Assembly (NCBI GenBank): GCA_028583685.1
Contig: JAMXIF010000032.1
Location: forward strand, 7,236,148 to 7,300,147
Source of the DNA: Petaurus breviceps papuanus
Taxonomy: Eukaryota > Chordata > Mammalia > Diprotodontia > Petauridae
DNA length: 64,000 nt
Reading direction: 5' to 3'
The notes below the pieces were generated by a model. It saw only the letters and a program-made list of their open reading frames with translations, was not told where the DNA came from and did no database searches. Both the position numbers and the translations under genes were made by a program. Below, piece after piece: positions 11,110 through 21,915 of the stretch (the stretch's first letter is position 1; every line of letters starts with the position of its first letter).

Positions 11110-11400
11110 GGCATTTTCTCTATTTCTCTGTCCCTGGCACTGACTCCATCTCTCTATATATCTGTTCCTCTGTCTATCTCTGTCTCTATCTCTCTGTTTT
11201 TGTCTCTTTCTGTTCATCTGTGTTTCTCTCTGTCTCTTTGTCTTTTTGTCTCTGTCTGTCTGTCTAACTCTCTCTGTCTCTGTTTCTTTGTCTTTCTGTC
11301 TCCAGCTTTCTGTCTCTCTGTCTTGATCTGTCTCTTTTTCCTTCTCTCTCCCTCCCTCCTTTTCTCCCTCCCCCCTTGTCAATCTCTCTTCCCCTCACTG
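11110..11400. repeat. Pyrimidine-rich (TCTCTG)n low-complexity tract
   Basis: Some 290 bp of T/C-dominated sequence built from TCTG, TCTC and TTTC words. Frames through it give Ser/Leu-rich or Arg/Glu-rich peptides that are artefacts of the repeat. Confidence 0.92.
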
Positions 11401-12040
11401 TCTTTTTCATCAAAAATGTCTCTGTAGATGGTGCATCCACGTGTATGAGTGTGGCTACAGGATCCAAAATTTGACTCACCATCATTCCCATTCTGTGTCC
11501 ATGTGCAGCTCTGACGTTGATCATTATCCCTCTCTATTTTCAACAAGACCTATCATTGTAAATTGCTGTGTTTCTTCATCTTGAGGGCTATAAAAACACC
11601 TGTGCTTAGCTGACCCCACCCACCCAACATTCATCCAACACATGCCTTTGCTAAGAAAAGTTCCTCACAACCCCCTCCCCTCCTGAAAAACACTGCACGA
11701 CTCACTTCCTCCATGACGCTTTCCTGGATGAATCCAAATAAACTCTGGTCTGTGTGATCCACATCCTATCCATCCCAACCCAAAGCTTCCAAATGACAAC
11801 ACAGGTACAATTAGCCTCATATCCATTTGCATTTTGATGCATCTTCCCCATGACTTTTGCTTAGCCAAAGCTCTAAATAGAGTCTTTTTATCTGGTAGTA
11901 TCCCAAAGGAAGTGAAAACTTTGATTCCCTTTACTGTATAAGGTCATCCATCTTACTGCTTATAACCTCTCTATCTCATTTTATCCCCAACTACTTCAAT
12001 GTATAATGATCTCTCCTTAAAGGTCCGATGCATTTAATAA
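11401..12040. other. Mostly unassigned; possible L2 trace
   Basis: A short segment at 11,695-11,740 ('ttcctccatgacgctttcctgg') resembles the forward L2 3' region. The rest shows nothing I recognise. Confidence 0.35.
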
Positions 12041-12044
12041 TGAT

Positions 12045-12215
12045 TAATTTCAATTTAATCATCATTTATTTGCACTTAGTATGGTCCAAGCATTATGCTA
12101 TGTGCTAGAAGCACAAAGACACAATCCAATCATTACTCACCCTTAATGAGTTCACATTCTACTATGAGGAATGGCATGCATACAATTAAATAAATATTAT
12201 TTATTTACTTAGATA
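12045..12215 (-). mobile_element. L2 LINE 3' end
   Basis: Reverse of the L2 3' terminus: 'catcatttatttgcacttag', 'ccaagcattatgctatgtg', then 'ttaatgagttcacattcta'. Confidence 0.75.
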
Positions 12216-12299
12216 ATTAATTATACACAGATACACAAAAGAAATACAAAGAAAGGGGGGTGCTAACAGCTGAGATAATTAGGAAGTGTCTACCAACAA

Positions 12300-12440
12300 C
12301 AATCATCATCATCAAAGTAACATTTATTTAGTACTTTAAAGTCTGAAGAGTTCTTTACCTACATCACCTTACTGCCACCCTTTCTAGCACTCAAGTAGTT
12401 TACAACAGCTTTCAGTTTCCCCAACTGATTGTGAATTCTT
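12300..12440 (-). mobile_element. THER/MIR-type SINE, partial
   Basis: Start of a reverse THER-like SINE ('aacatttatttagtacttta' and 'agagttctttacctacatca'). The rest is diverged. Confidence 0.5.
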
Positions 12441-12480
12441 ACAAGGCTTAAGACCATGTTGCATCATCTTTTGTATCATT

Positions 12481-12570
12481 ATCCTCTCTCTGTCTCTGTC
12501 TCTGTCTCTGTCTCTCTCTCCCTCTGTCTGTCTCTCTCTCTGTCTCTGTCTCTCTCTCTCTCTGTCTCTG

Positions 12571-12631
<61 letters not shown>
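12481..12631. repeat. Compound (CT)n-(CA)n microsatellite
   Basis: About 110 bp of TCTC/TCTG followed by about 38 bp of CA repeat. All open frames here are repeat artefacts. Confidence 0.97.
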
Positions 12632-12639
12632 ACAATTCT

Positions 12640-13158
12640 GAGCACAGGACAGTCACTGAAGAAATTACTGTTAATTAGTTGGTTAAGTAATGGAGGACAA
12701 GAGAATGAGTAACACAAATGAATAGATAGTAAATTATGATTTGATAGCTGTGATTTTGTCTTTAATAATTAAATTTGCTTAGACTAATATAAAAATAAAT
12801 TTACTTCTTTGTTACAAGGAATGACTATCTGGGAAGAGGAGCAGGAAGAAAAGGAGGAAAAGGAAGAGAAAGAATAGTAAGGAAGAAGAGGAAATATATT
12901 GAAAATATATAGGTAATATAAAAGGAAATATATAATTCAAATATATTTTTAAATAAAAGTAAAAACAGATTTGTAGTCCCTCAGTACATACCAACTATTC
13001 ATCATAGGTGTCAAAGGGAAAATAGCTACAGGTAGACCACAGGTGAAAAACAGAAAGTAGAAAGGTAAAACCTAAAAATTAAAAGCTTATAGTAGCCATG
13101 TTCACAGATAACAGTAAGTTCTATAACCTCAAGAACAAACAAATTTGATAAATATTTG
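12640..13158. other. Unassigned sequence with a purine tract
   Basis: A polypurine run of GGAAGA-like words spans about 12,832-12,893. No gene or repeat family recognised on either side. Confidence 0.45.
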
Positions 13159-13159
13159 T

Positions 13160-13312
13160 GGGGCGGCTGGGTGGTGCAGTGAATAGAGCACCAGACCTGG
13201 AGTCAGGAGGACCTGAGTTCAAATTTGGCCTCAGCCACTCAACACTTACTAGCCATGTGACCTTGGGCAAGTCACTTAACCCCAATTGCCCTGCCTTCCC
13301 CCCTCAAAAAAG
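13160..13312 (+). mobile_element. WSINE1-type SINE
   Basis: Forward copy close to consensus: 'gcggctgggtggtgcagtg', 'ggagtcaggaggacctgagt', 'agccatgtgaccttgggc', 'cacttaaccccaattgcc', then an A-rich tail running into a GATA microsatellite. Confidence 0.92.
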
Positions 13313-13327
13313 CAAATAAATAAATGA

Positions 13328-13348
13328 ATAGACAGACAGACAGATGAT

Positions 13349-13414
<66 letters not shown>

Positions 13415-13424
13415 NNNNNNNNNN

Positions 13425-13471
<47 letters not shown>
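13328..13471. repeat. (GATA)n microsatellite with 10-N gap
   Basis: GACA then GATA tetranucleotide repeat, interrupted by an assembly gap at 13,415-13,424. The tract probably grew from the A-rich tail of the preceding SINE. True length is unknown. Confidence 0.95.
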
Positions 13472-13597
13472 GTTTGTTATATACAAAGAATCGTGTTAAG
13501 CAATAACTTTAGGTAAGACAGAACCCCTGCCTTCAAGACAGCACCCCTTCTTACAGTGGCGGTGGTTGTGGTGGGAGGATGAGAATACATTTATAGA

Positions 13598-13842
13598 TAT
13601 AAGGTGCACAGTGGATAAAGCACTGGGCCTAGAGTCAGGGAGAAATGAGTTCAAACACAGCTTCAGACACTTAGCAGCTGTGTGACACTGGGCAAATCAC
13701 TTAACCCTGCTTGCCTCAGTTCCTTAACTAAAAAATGAGCTAGAGAAGGAAATGACAAACCACTCCAGTATCTTTGCCAAGAAAACCCCAAATGAGGTCA
13801 TGAAGAGTTGGACTTGATTGAAAATGAATGGACAGCAGCATA
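13598..13842 (+). mobile_element. Mar1-type SINE with RTE-derived tail
   Basis: TRNA-like head ('gtgcacagtggataaagcac', 'ggcaaatcacttaaccctg') joined to 'gagaaggaaatgacaaacc', 'tatctttgccaagaaaaccc' and 'tcatgaagagttgga'. The last module matches the 3' end of the RTE at 8,020-8,040, which suggests RTE-driven mobilisation. Confidence 0.88.
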
Positions 13843-14237
13843 ATATATTAGGATTATAATAATAATTGCAATGCACAATAGAGAAGTACAAAATAAAATG
13901 TTATGTGAGATCTGAAGGAGGAAAGGTCATTCATTACCAAGACAGAACATTAATCAAGGCTCCAGGGAGGAGATTGGATTTGATCTTGGATAGGTAGTAA
14001 TTTACCAACAAAAGAGGGGCAAGGAGGACATGGTTTTAGGGAGCAGTATGAAAAAGGCATAGAGGTGGGAAAGTATAGGACATGTTCAAAATGAAAGTAA
14101 TAATCCAGTTGGCTGGAGTATGGTTTGTGTGGAGGAGAGGAATATGATACATATTTTTAAAATTAAGGTGTTAGATTGTTTATGACTTTGAATATAAGGC
14201 AAAGTATTATTAATTTTCTCAGTAGCCCACTATTGTA

Positions 14238-14478
14238 AATAATAGCTAGCATTTATGTAACACTTTAAATTTTCTAAAGTACTTTGCAAATTTTAACTCA
14301 TTCAATTCTAAGCACAACCTTGTGAGGGAGGTGCTATCATTATATTTATTTTACAAATGAGGAAAACTGAGGCAGGGAAAGGTGAAGTGACTGGCCCAGG
14401 ATCATAGAGGAAGTAAGTACCTGAGGCAGGATTCAAAATTAGCTCCCACAATCTATCCACCTTATCTAGCTGCCTATA
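14238..14478 (-). mobile_element. THER/MIR-type SINE inside L2
   Basis: Full-length reverse CORE-SINE: 'tagctagcatttatgtaac', 'aagtactttgcaaattt', 'cttgtgagggaggtgctatc', 'ggaaaactgaggcagg', and the reversed head 'cttatctagctgcc'. Confidence 0.88.
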
Positions 14479-14636
14479 CATTTTTCAGTAGAGTAACGTG
14501 ACCATATCTATACATAAGGCAGATAAGTTTGGAAACAGTACAAAGTGTGGGTTATGGAAAGGAGAAAATAGAAGTGAGAAGATCTGTTGGGAGGATAACA
14601 CTGTAAACTACACAGGTGTTAATGAGAACTCATTGT

Positions 14637-15170
14637 TCGTCCTTCATTTGGAAGAAGACCAATGACATCAGAGGGTGGTGTCTTGACTTGCATGAATGGT
14701 ATTTAAGTGAAGCAGAGTTGCACAAAAGTATCCGACTCATTCTCTCTTCCAGAGTCATCAAGATCCAGTAGCAAAACAAAAGTCAAGACAATTGGCAATG
14801 ACCTGGGATGCACTGGAGAACCTTGGCATCTTTGATATTTGACCAAGTAAAGTGTTCCACAGTACCTGCTTCAGTTGTCTTCATGGCTATTGAAACAAAT
14901 TGTTCTCATTCATCCATTCTACCAGAGGAAGTCCTCAGATGCTTGGAGTAAATTTCCGCCTAACCCACCAACAGGTTTGGGACCTGTCAGTTACCCTCAA
15001 CATGTTTTAGCCCATCTGCTGAAACAATTTTTACCAGGGTGTGGCCTCTGTGAATGCTACAGGTGAAAGTTGGGTGGAAGGTGTATGAGCAGTCCTGAAA
15101 AGAGCTTGGCAAGCCCTCACACCAGAAGTGCTAGTCTTCCATGAATGCCCCATATATTCCTAATAAGAAG
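14637..15170 (-). mobile_element. Unclassified retroelement sharing a LINE tail, inside L2
   Basis: About 530 bp read in reverse. Its 3' end is 'tgatgtcattggtcttcttcc' shortened, followed by 'aaatgaaggacgaaca'. This tail resembles those of the LINE fragment at 7,014-7,585 and the piece at 58,535-58,640. The body ('cactttcacctgtagc'-like, 'ctctgcttcacttaaa') has the look of a marsupial SINE or short LINE 3' end. I do not know its formal family. Confidence 0.6.
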
Positions 15171-15395
15171 TAGTACTATGATGATGATGATAGAGAGGGA
15201 CAGATGCAAGAGAAAGTTGGGACTAGAGGCTGGACAAACAGGACCTGAACATAAGAAATGAGAGAGAGGAAAGAGTCAAAGACAACACCAAAGTTTAAAC
15301 ATGGAAGCTAGAGGAAATGACAGCACCACAGAAAGAATGAGTAAAGTTCAAAGAAGGAGTGAGTTTAGGGGGGAAAGTAATAAACCCCTTTGGAG

Positions 15396-15578
15396 CCATT
15401 GATTCTTTAGTATTTACACTCTGTGAAGGAAGCACCTTTAGAATACTCCTCCTCCTTCAGTCCCCTCTGAACCTCTGATATTTCAGTCTCTGCCAAACAT
15501 GTGGAAGAATCCAAATGGCTCCCGTCCTTTGCCTGTCAGGATGTCCGGACTTCTAACACACAATTCAATGTGGCAGCT
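15396..15578. other. Unassigned sequence
   Basis: No feature recognised between the L2 and the L1. Confidence 0.4.
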
Positions 15579-15579
15579 G

Positions 15580-16043
15580 CATTTTTAAAAACCAGCAATA
15601 CCACTTCTAGGGATGTATCCCACCCAAAGAGAATATACAAAGGGGAAAAGGAATCACATGTACAAAAATATGTATAGCAGCTCTTTTTGTGCTGGCCAAG
15701 AATTGGAAATTGATGGGATGCCCATCAACTGGGGAATAGCCAAACAACTTTTGGTATATGAATGTAATGGAATAATATTGTGCTATAAGAAATGATAAGC
15801 AGGCACACTTCAGAAAAATCTGGAAAGACTTACATGAACGCATGCTGAGTGAAATGAGCAGAAACAAGAGAACACTGTACACAGTTAACAGCCACATTGT
15901 ACGATGAATAACTTTGATAGACTTAGCTCTTCTCAGCAATGCAAGGATCTAAGACAACTCCAAAAGACTCATGATGGAAAATGTTATCCACATCCAGAGA
16001 AAGAATTACAGAGTCTGAATGCAGATCGAAACATACTATTCTT

Positions 16044-16116
<73 letters not shown>

Positions 16117-16345
16117 TTTCTTGTGGTTTCCCCCATTCATTCTGATTCTTCTTTACAACATGACTAATGTGAATATGTTTAAAATAAAAATATACTAATA
16201 TATGTAGAGCCTTTGGCATATTAACACCATCTTGAGAAGGGAGAGGGGATGGAGGCAGAAAAAAAACTTAAAACTCAAAAAATTATGGAATTGAATGTTG
16301 AAAACTAAAATTAAACAAACTAATTTAAATTTAAAAAAAAAAAGA
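15580..16345 (+). mobile_element. L1 LINE 3' end, 5'-truncated
   Basis: Marsupial L1 terminal region: 'ataccacttctagggatgt', 'gatgcccatcaactggggaa', 'ataagaaatgataagcag', 'gagtgaaatgagcagaa', 'catccagagaaagaattac', 'gaatgcagatcgaa'. A (TC)n tract (16,040-16,117) interrupts the 3'UTR. The element ends at an A tract near 16,334. Confidence 0.87.
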
Positions 16346-16625
16346 AGATAGAGGGAAGAACATTCCTCATCTCCTCCCGCTGATAATTAGAAATGTCTAA
16401 TCTTGTGCCAGAAAGCCCTGCCTATGGCCACAGGGTTTGGCAGTGAGCCCAATGAAGATTAGAAACCCTATGTCAGGTCAACTGCCAAAGCAGACAAGAA
16501 ATCTCTCTGGGATAGATGCACCAAGGGATGCCCAGTAAGGAGGCATCCCTAACTTTGTTTCCCCCAGCACAGTTTCCTGGCATATAGTAAAAGCTTGATG
16601 AAGTCATGTTGATTGACTGAATGAT
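16346..16625 (+). mobile_element. Unassigned sequence ending in an L2 tail
   Basis: 16,346-16,554 has nothing I recognise. 16,555-16,625 reads 'cccccagcacagtttcctgg', 'catatagtaaaagcttgat', the usual L2 3' terminus. Confidence 0.55.
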
Positions 16626-16965
16626 TAATTGACTTCATGACCTTTTGTATATTTATTAGGCATGGATTTATTTAAACCCTTACTGAACCTAATCATACTT
16701 TCAGATTTGGCCATATTTGGGAAGTTACAGGTTCTTTACATTTACCATCAATAAAGTGGTAGTAATTAAAAATACAGCCTCATCTTTACATGAGGCTTCA
16801 AGTTGATAAAGTGGTGCTTTCTTTACCACAATTCTATGAGAGAGGTAGGAGAAATTTTTTAAGTGGACCTGTGATTTAATTGGTATAAGGAACTCCTTAG
16901 GAGCAAATTTCATCTGTTAACAACAGTTGGCACTTAGTCTGTAAATTAATCTTAGAGAGTTGACA
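16626..16965. other. Unassigned sequence
   Basis: No gene or repeat recognised. Confidence 0.4.
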
Positions 16966-16969
16966 TGAA

Positions 16970-17310
16970 TGAATGAAGCATTTATTAAGCATTTAATATG
17001 TACAAAACACTCTGCTAAGAACTGGGGATACCTATTGAAAAGTAAGATGGAGAGGAGGTCCCAGGTTGGAACCTTGAGGGGAACTTTATGGTTAGGAGAT
17101 GGTTCTTGGATGATGATATGGTAAAAGTATCAAGGAGGACAAAGAGATGCAATACTTTAAAGGAGGAAAAAAGCATGAAGACCAAGAAAATGTCATCAAA
17201 TTTAGAAATTAAGAGATCATTGGGAACCTTGGATAGAACTATTTCCAATGAGTGGTGAGGCTGGAAGCCAAAATACAAGAGGTTCAGAGGTAAAGGGGAA
17301 AAAATGAAGT
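16970..17310 (-). mobile_element. L2 LINE fragment
   Basis: Reverse L2 3' end ('gcatttattaagcatttaat', 'ctaagaactggggatac') followed by an upstream L2 block ('ttaagagatcattgggaacc', 'gagtggtgaggctggaagcc'). A deletion lies between them. Confidence 0.78.
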
Positions 17311-17314
17311 GTTG

Positions 17315-17400
17315 ACTGCCTGTGGTCATATGGCTAATAAATGTGGGAACTGAAATTCAAAACAACATTGCCTGACTCCAGCCTTCTTCACAATGCTGCC
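17315..17400 (-). mobile_element. MIR-type SINE, partial
   Basis: Reverse MIR middle: 'tggtcatatggctaataaatg', 'gaactgaaattc', 'cctgactccagccttctt'. Confidence 0.6.
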
Positions 17401-17409
17401 TAACTTTTT

Positions 17410-18698
17410 ACATGTGATAAAACTATTGAGTTTAAACAAGTACCTCACAGTTTGAGGATCCTGGAGTTTGGTCACAAGTTCAAATTCACTTGCTCCATAT
17501 CTGCTCATAATTTCTTCTTATTCTTTCTTTATATTATATTCCTTCTCCATTGTCATTTTTCAAGACTTTCAACCAATCAACTCTGCATCAGAACCAGGAG
17601 TTCTGGGGACATCTGATTCCTGCTTATGGTGTTACATGTACTTGGCATGTACATGTTACCCTCCTATATTTTGTTTTTTAAGTTCTGATTTGAAAATTTA
17701 GCAGTGAGAAGAATTTTCTTCTCTTTGCCTCAAAAGCAATCTCATTGAGCATACACAATGGCATGTGGCCTACAAACTGGGCTGAATCTAGAACGTGACT
17801 TCACATATTGGACATATAGTCAGTGAGACTCCCAAGAGCATAAGTTTGTTTGCTTCTGGAATGGTCCTTCAGTCTGACAGAATATGTAGAGTCAACACCC
17901 TGGAAAGCATTGACTTTCCTTAATACAGGCATAGCCCATCGCCTTCCAGGGTAAATGTAATTCTTTCTATAGAAATCTGCAACAAGCAAATGAAGGCATT
18001 TTCTTAGGGGGAGGGGTGGGGTGCTAACAAATTTCCCTGTGTTTCATGCTGCTAAAAATTCTTATTTAGGTTTGAGGGAATTAAAGGATGCCCCAGCTAT
18101 CAGCAGCTTCACTGTTTTCTTTTTCTGCAGTCTCTGTCTTGCAAAGCCTTTCTGCATACACACTGCTCAACTCCCAATGCAAGTTCCTGTGGTCCGAACC
18201 CTTCTTGTTAGTTAGCTGAGGGAACTCAGAAGATAGAGAAGCAGGTACCTCATTATCATGCTGGCTTTCTAATGCAGTGTCATTTCTACATACATGCCAG
18301 GTCAATGTCCATACTGATTTGCATTCTTCTGCCATCTGCAACTTGCTGCAGTCTGCATTCTGTAGATGTTTGCAGACTAGTAATTGCTACTAAGAAATCA
18401 GAGCCAAAGAAAGGAAATCTATCACAGTATTTTAATTTTCTAGCATGTCACACTCTATCCTAATGCAATGCTTCTAAAACCTGGTGAAACAATTTGCAGC
18501 GTCTGGAGATCTCTCTGGATTTTAATTTTTTTCACAGCCAAACTGTGTCAGTTTGATGAGTCAAAGTTAATGAAAAGTTGAGTTTTGCAGGTTGTCAAGT
18601 TGACGACAGTCTGCAAAAGACATTCAGTTCTTAGCCTGTTTTAAGTATCATCACAGAACCTCCAAGTTAAAATTGAACACAGAAGCACCTAGTTCACC
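17410..18698. other. Repeat-poor unassigned stretch
   Basis: About 1.3 kb with no transposon I recognise. Small open frames (up to 86 codons) lack motifs. It could be unique or contain very old elements. Confidence 0.45.
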
Positions 18699-18722
18699 TA
18701 ATAATAATAATAATAATAATAA
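18699..18722. repeat. (AAT)n microsatellite
   Basis: Eight AAT/ATA units directly upstream of the 7SL pseudogene. Confidence 0.95.
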
Positions 18723-18950
18723 GCTGTGAACAAAGTCACTTTAAGCCACATTCATGGGTGTCTACCCTAAATCTAGTAACAGAATGGTAAGCCCCCAGGA
18801 GTGAAGGGAGCCATCAAGTTGCCTACAGACCAACAAATAGGTCAGAAACAGGTCAAAACTCCCATGCAGATCTGTAGTGGATTCAGGCCCACAAACAGTC
18901 CGATGCTTCCAGTCTAGGCAAGATGGAGACACTGAATCTCAAAATAAATA
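18723..18950 (+). pseudogene. RN7SLP: 7SL (SRP RNA) retropseudogene, 5'-truncated
   Basis: Decayed copy of the signal recognition particle RNA from about its middle to the 3' end. Colinear blocks include 'catgggtgtc', 'agaatggtaa', 'tcaagttgcct', 'aggtcagaaac', 'caggtcaaaactcccat', 'agatctgtagtgg', 'caggcccacaaacag' and 'ccagtctaggcaagatgg'. An A-rich tail follows the 'gaatctc' end, as expected for L1-mediated insertion of an RNA. The missing first third and the many substitutions argue against a working gene. Confidence 0.85.
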
Positions 18951-18964
18951 AACTATGATTATAA

Positions 18965-19212
18965 TTCTGACGAGTAGGAGTAACTAACATATGTATAGAC
19001 CTTAAAGGTTTGCACCATTCTACATAAATTATCTCATTTCATCCTTAGAATAAATTGGGAACGTAGGTATTATTTTGCAAATGAAGAAACTGAGGCAGAC
19101 AGATAGTTAGTGACTTTCCCAGTTCTGTGAACAGCTAGCATGTATCTGAGGGAGAATTAAAACTTAGGTCTTCCTGACTCCAAATCCAGTCCTCTATCCT
19201 ATAACTACCTGT
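18965..19212 (-). mobile_element. THER/MIR-type SINE
   Basis: Reverse full-length CORE-SINE: 'aattatctcatttcatcctta', 'gaagaaactgaggcagac', 'aggtcttcctgactcc', 'ctatcctataactacctg'. Confidence 0.85.
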
Positions 19213-19239
19213 GTCAAAAGCTTTCAACATCTATGCTTT

Positions 19240-19310
19240 ATTGGAACATAGACTTGGAGCTGAAAGGGAGTTTAAAGGTCACCCAGGCTATCCCCCTTCA
19301 TTTTATAGAT
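19240..19310 (-). mobile_element. MIR-type SINE, partial
   Basis: Only the 3' part is visible: 'acttggagctgaaaggg', 'aggtcacccaggctatcc', 'ttcattttatagat'. Confidence 0.55.
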
Positions 19311-19329
19311 TCCCAGGGACAGGTAGCCC

Positions 19330-20345
19330 ATAACCTCCTGAGAAAGACTATTACACTTTTGAACTGCTGCAATTGTTATGTAATAGGATAAGGTAAACTG
19401 AGGTACAAAGTTCTTCATTTGATTTTCTCAGTCGTAAGTTTGCTGATGTTTTTGTTACATGCAAAATCTGACTCTCTGAACCCTCTACTCATTGTTTCTA
19501 CATGTGCCCTACAAAGCCAAACGAGACATAATCTTTCTTCCCTATGATAGTCCTATAAATACTTTGAGAATGCTTTCCTATCATTGCCCACGCCCACTCC
19601 ATGCACAAAATAGTTTATTATTTTGATCAATTTATCTAGTTCATTGAATCAGCCCTATAGGGCATGATTACTACCCCATCACTATGCTAGTTGCCCTCCC
19701 CCGGACATTTCCCTGCTTGCCAATGTCATTTCTAAAATATATTTCCTGAAACTACATACAACCCTCCAGAGATATTTTGCTCCAATGCAGAAGAGAGAAG
19801 AATGGCATATACCTTTCTCTGGATATAATACTTTTATTATTGCAGTCAAAAATCACATTAGTTTTTTGTTGGTTTTTTTGGCTGCACAGAGTTAACTCTA
19901 ATTGTAAACTTACAATTCACTAAAATGTTTCAGATCTTTTTCACTTGAATTTTTATTTAGCCATACCTCCCTCAGTCTGTCCTTGTGCACTCAATTGCAG
20001 GCAATCTCCTAAAGTAATCTATTTAACTCCTGGACACTTTATAAGACTTTACATTTTATCCCAATTAAATTTCACCTTATTGGATTCAGTCTATAGTCCT
20101 AACCTGTAAAAGATAGCCTTGGATTTCTATGATCCAATATGGTAGCTACCCTTTCTGGATTCTCGTCATCTGTAAATGGATAGGCATGCCATATGCTCCT
20201 TTATCTAATTCATTCATTAAAATGTTGAACAGGAGAGGGACAAGGAAAGATTTCCAGAATACTATATTAGAACCTGCCACAGTAATATTGATCCATTAAT
20301 CACTATTCTTTGGGTATAGCTATGCAGCCACTTCTGAATCTACCC
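19330..20345 (-). mobile_element. CR1-family LINE, RT core to C-terminus
   Basis: On the minus strand this reads LLFNILMNELDKGAYGMP (RT motif region, about 20,230), then a decayed C-terminal part ('gactatcatagggaagaaag', 'cacatgtagaaacaatgag' at about 19,500). It belongs with 21,440-21,915 and 22,430-23,500 as one long minus-strand LINE in correct colinear order. Confidence 0.68.
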
Positions 20346-20368
20346 AGCTGTAGATATCGTCCCCTCAC

Positions 20369-20370
<2 letters not shown>

Positions 20371-20403
<33 letters not shown>
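20371..20403. repeat. (CA)n microsatellite
   Basis: CA repeat of about 33 bp. Confidence 0.95.
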
Positions 20404-20408
<5 letters not shown>

Positions 20409-20559
20409 CTTTTCTCTACCTTATCTGCCTATCATGAAAGACCTAGAAATCTAGAAAGACATTGACTGAATCTGTTAAAAGAAACTAAAATAGAAATAAA
20501 TGTAGAGATAAAAAAAATTAACTTCTTAAGTACAATATGGGGGAGGTATGATTGGCTAG

Positions 20560-21290
20560 ACTAATTCTTCTGAAAAAGATACAAAGGTCAAATTATATAG
20601 ACTGCATGTGTAATATGAGGTAATGCTGTGCTATAGCTGCCAGAAACATTAATATCACCTTTGGCTGCACTTAGAAAGGCATGGTGTTTAACTCTGGGGA
20701 AGCAATAGCCCCACTGAGCCCTGCCTTGATCAGACACTATCTGCAATATTGTACTCAGTTCTAGACACTGTTTTGTGAAGGGCATTGCTAAACTACAGAC
20801 CATGCAGAGAAGGATTATCTGCATTGTGAATGGGCTTTTAGCTCATGCTTTATCAGGACTGGTTGAAGGAACCAGGAATGCTTCCTCTGGAAAAAAAAAG
20901 TATGCATATGATAGTTATGTTCAAGTATTTTAAGGATCGTGATGTGCAAGAGGATTAAATTTAAGCTTTGCTCCAGAGGACAGAACTAGAAGAAATTAAT
21001 AGACTTTGCAAAAGAGTAGATTTCAGCTCAAAATAAGGAAAATCTTTCCAACAGTCAGAGCTATGTAATACTGAAATAGGCTATCCTGGGAGGTAGTGAG
21101 TTTCTCCCTCTCTAGAAGTCTTCAAGTGAAAATGATCCCCCTTACAAAATACTTTATACATCAATTTTGTAAAGCATTTTCTAAAGGGGATAATTGTTCA
21201 GGTCCAAGTTGGGATAGATGGCATCTCTGGTCTTTCAAATCTGAAAGTCTTGGACTCTCAGATTCTTTGAAATGCCTTTGGGAAATCTTA
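20560..21290 (+). mobile_element. CR1-family LINE 3' fragment, opposite orientation
   Basis: Forward CR1 terminal region: 'ctatctgcaatattgtactc', 'atgatagttatgttcaagt', 'gatgtgcaagaggattaaat', 'gggaggtagtgagttt', ending near 'ggactctcagattctttga'. It lies between pieces of the minus-strand CR1 and so is probably a later insertion. Confidence 0.7.
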
Positions 21291-21439
21291 GTATCTTTTC
21301 TTCATCTCACTCCCTTGACCTACCAATCTATCAGTCTTTCTCCCCCTCAAAAAGGGAAAGGAAATTAACATGACATGATCTCTTCTAAATGTTAGTTTTT
21401 CGTGATCACTGATTCCCTTTCTTAGTGCTCACAGAATAT

Positions 21440-21915
21440 ATGTTTCACCAATGATCAAAGTCATGGTAACTTTCCTGGAGTTTGAAGAATCCAATTTCTT
21501 TCCATTTTGAAAATCAGGACAATATTTTTCCATTACTAGTCCCAAGAAACCTTTTCTTCCTCCCCCCCAAAAAAAATTTAAAAGAACACCAACAGTACCT
21601 TTGCAATCAAATTAACAAGTTATTTTAGTCCCCTGGGACTGGAACTCATTAAGTGCAGCTAGGTTTTGCTTTTGTTTTTTTCTTACTCCTTCCTTATTTA
21701 TCTTTGGCTTCATTTTGCAGATTTTTTTTTCAATAAGTCTGGAAATCCATAGAGAAAACACTTTAAATAAAAATTGAGTGATTGTCCTCTTTCCGTTATC
21801 TGTTATCTTCATCTTACCTACTTCAAACAACAGCCCTTTTGATTCTTTGATTTTCCTATTTCCTCCAACATACCTCAAAACAACGTATTCATCATCCTTA
21901 GTATTCATATCATTC
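21440..21915 (-). mobile_element. CR1-family LINE, N-terminal RT region
   Basis: Minus strand: a ~100-codon open stretch (21,612-21,917) containing KPKINKEGV and LAALNEFQSQGTKI. This resembles the CR1 region just before the GPD-HPRVL motif. Weak by itself, but in the right order with its neighbours. Confidence 0.5.

Larger units (their letters stand above)
13855..15395 (-). mobile_element. Long L2 LINE fragment, twice interrupted
   Basis: Reverse L2 in order: 'ggattggatttgatcttgg', 'aaaaaggcatagaggtggg', 'attgtttatgactttgaata', then 'gtaacgtgaccatatctat', 'tgtaaactacacagg', and finally 'agtcaaagacaacacc' and 'gtttaggggggaaagtaata'. Interrupted by the SINE at 14,238-14,478 and the element at 14,637-15,170. 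Confidence 0.75.

Noticed and set aside
13160-13312. tRNA gene suggested by A- and B-box-like words in SINE heads
   Set aside because: The sequence continues as a standard SINE body; no cloverleaf or aminoacyl stem can be drawn, and the same holds for the other SINE heads.
18723-18950. Functional SRP RNA gene
   Set aside because: The 5' third is missing and substitutions are many, so no complete SRP RNA could form.
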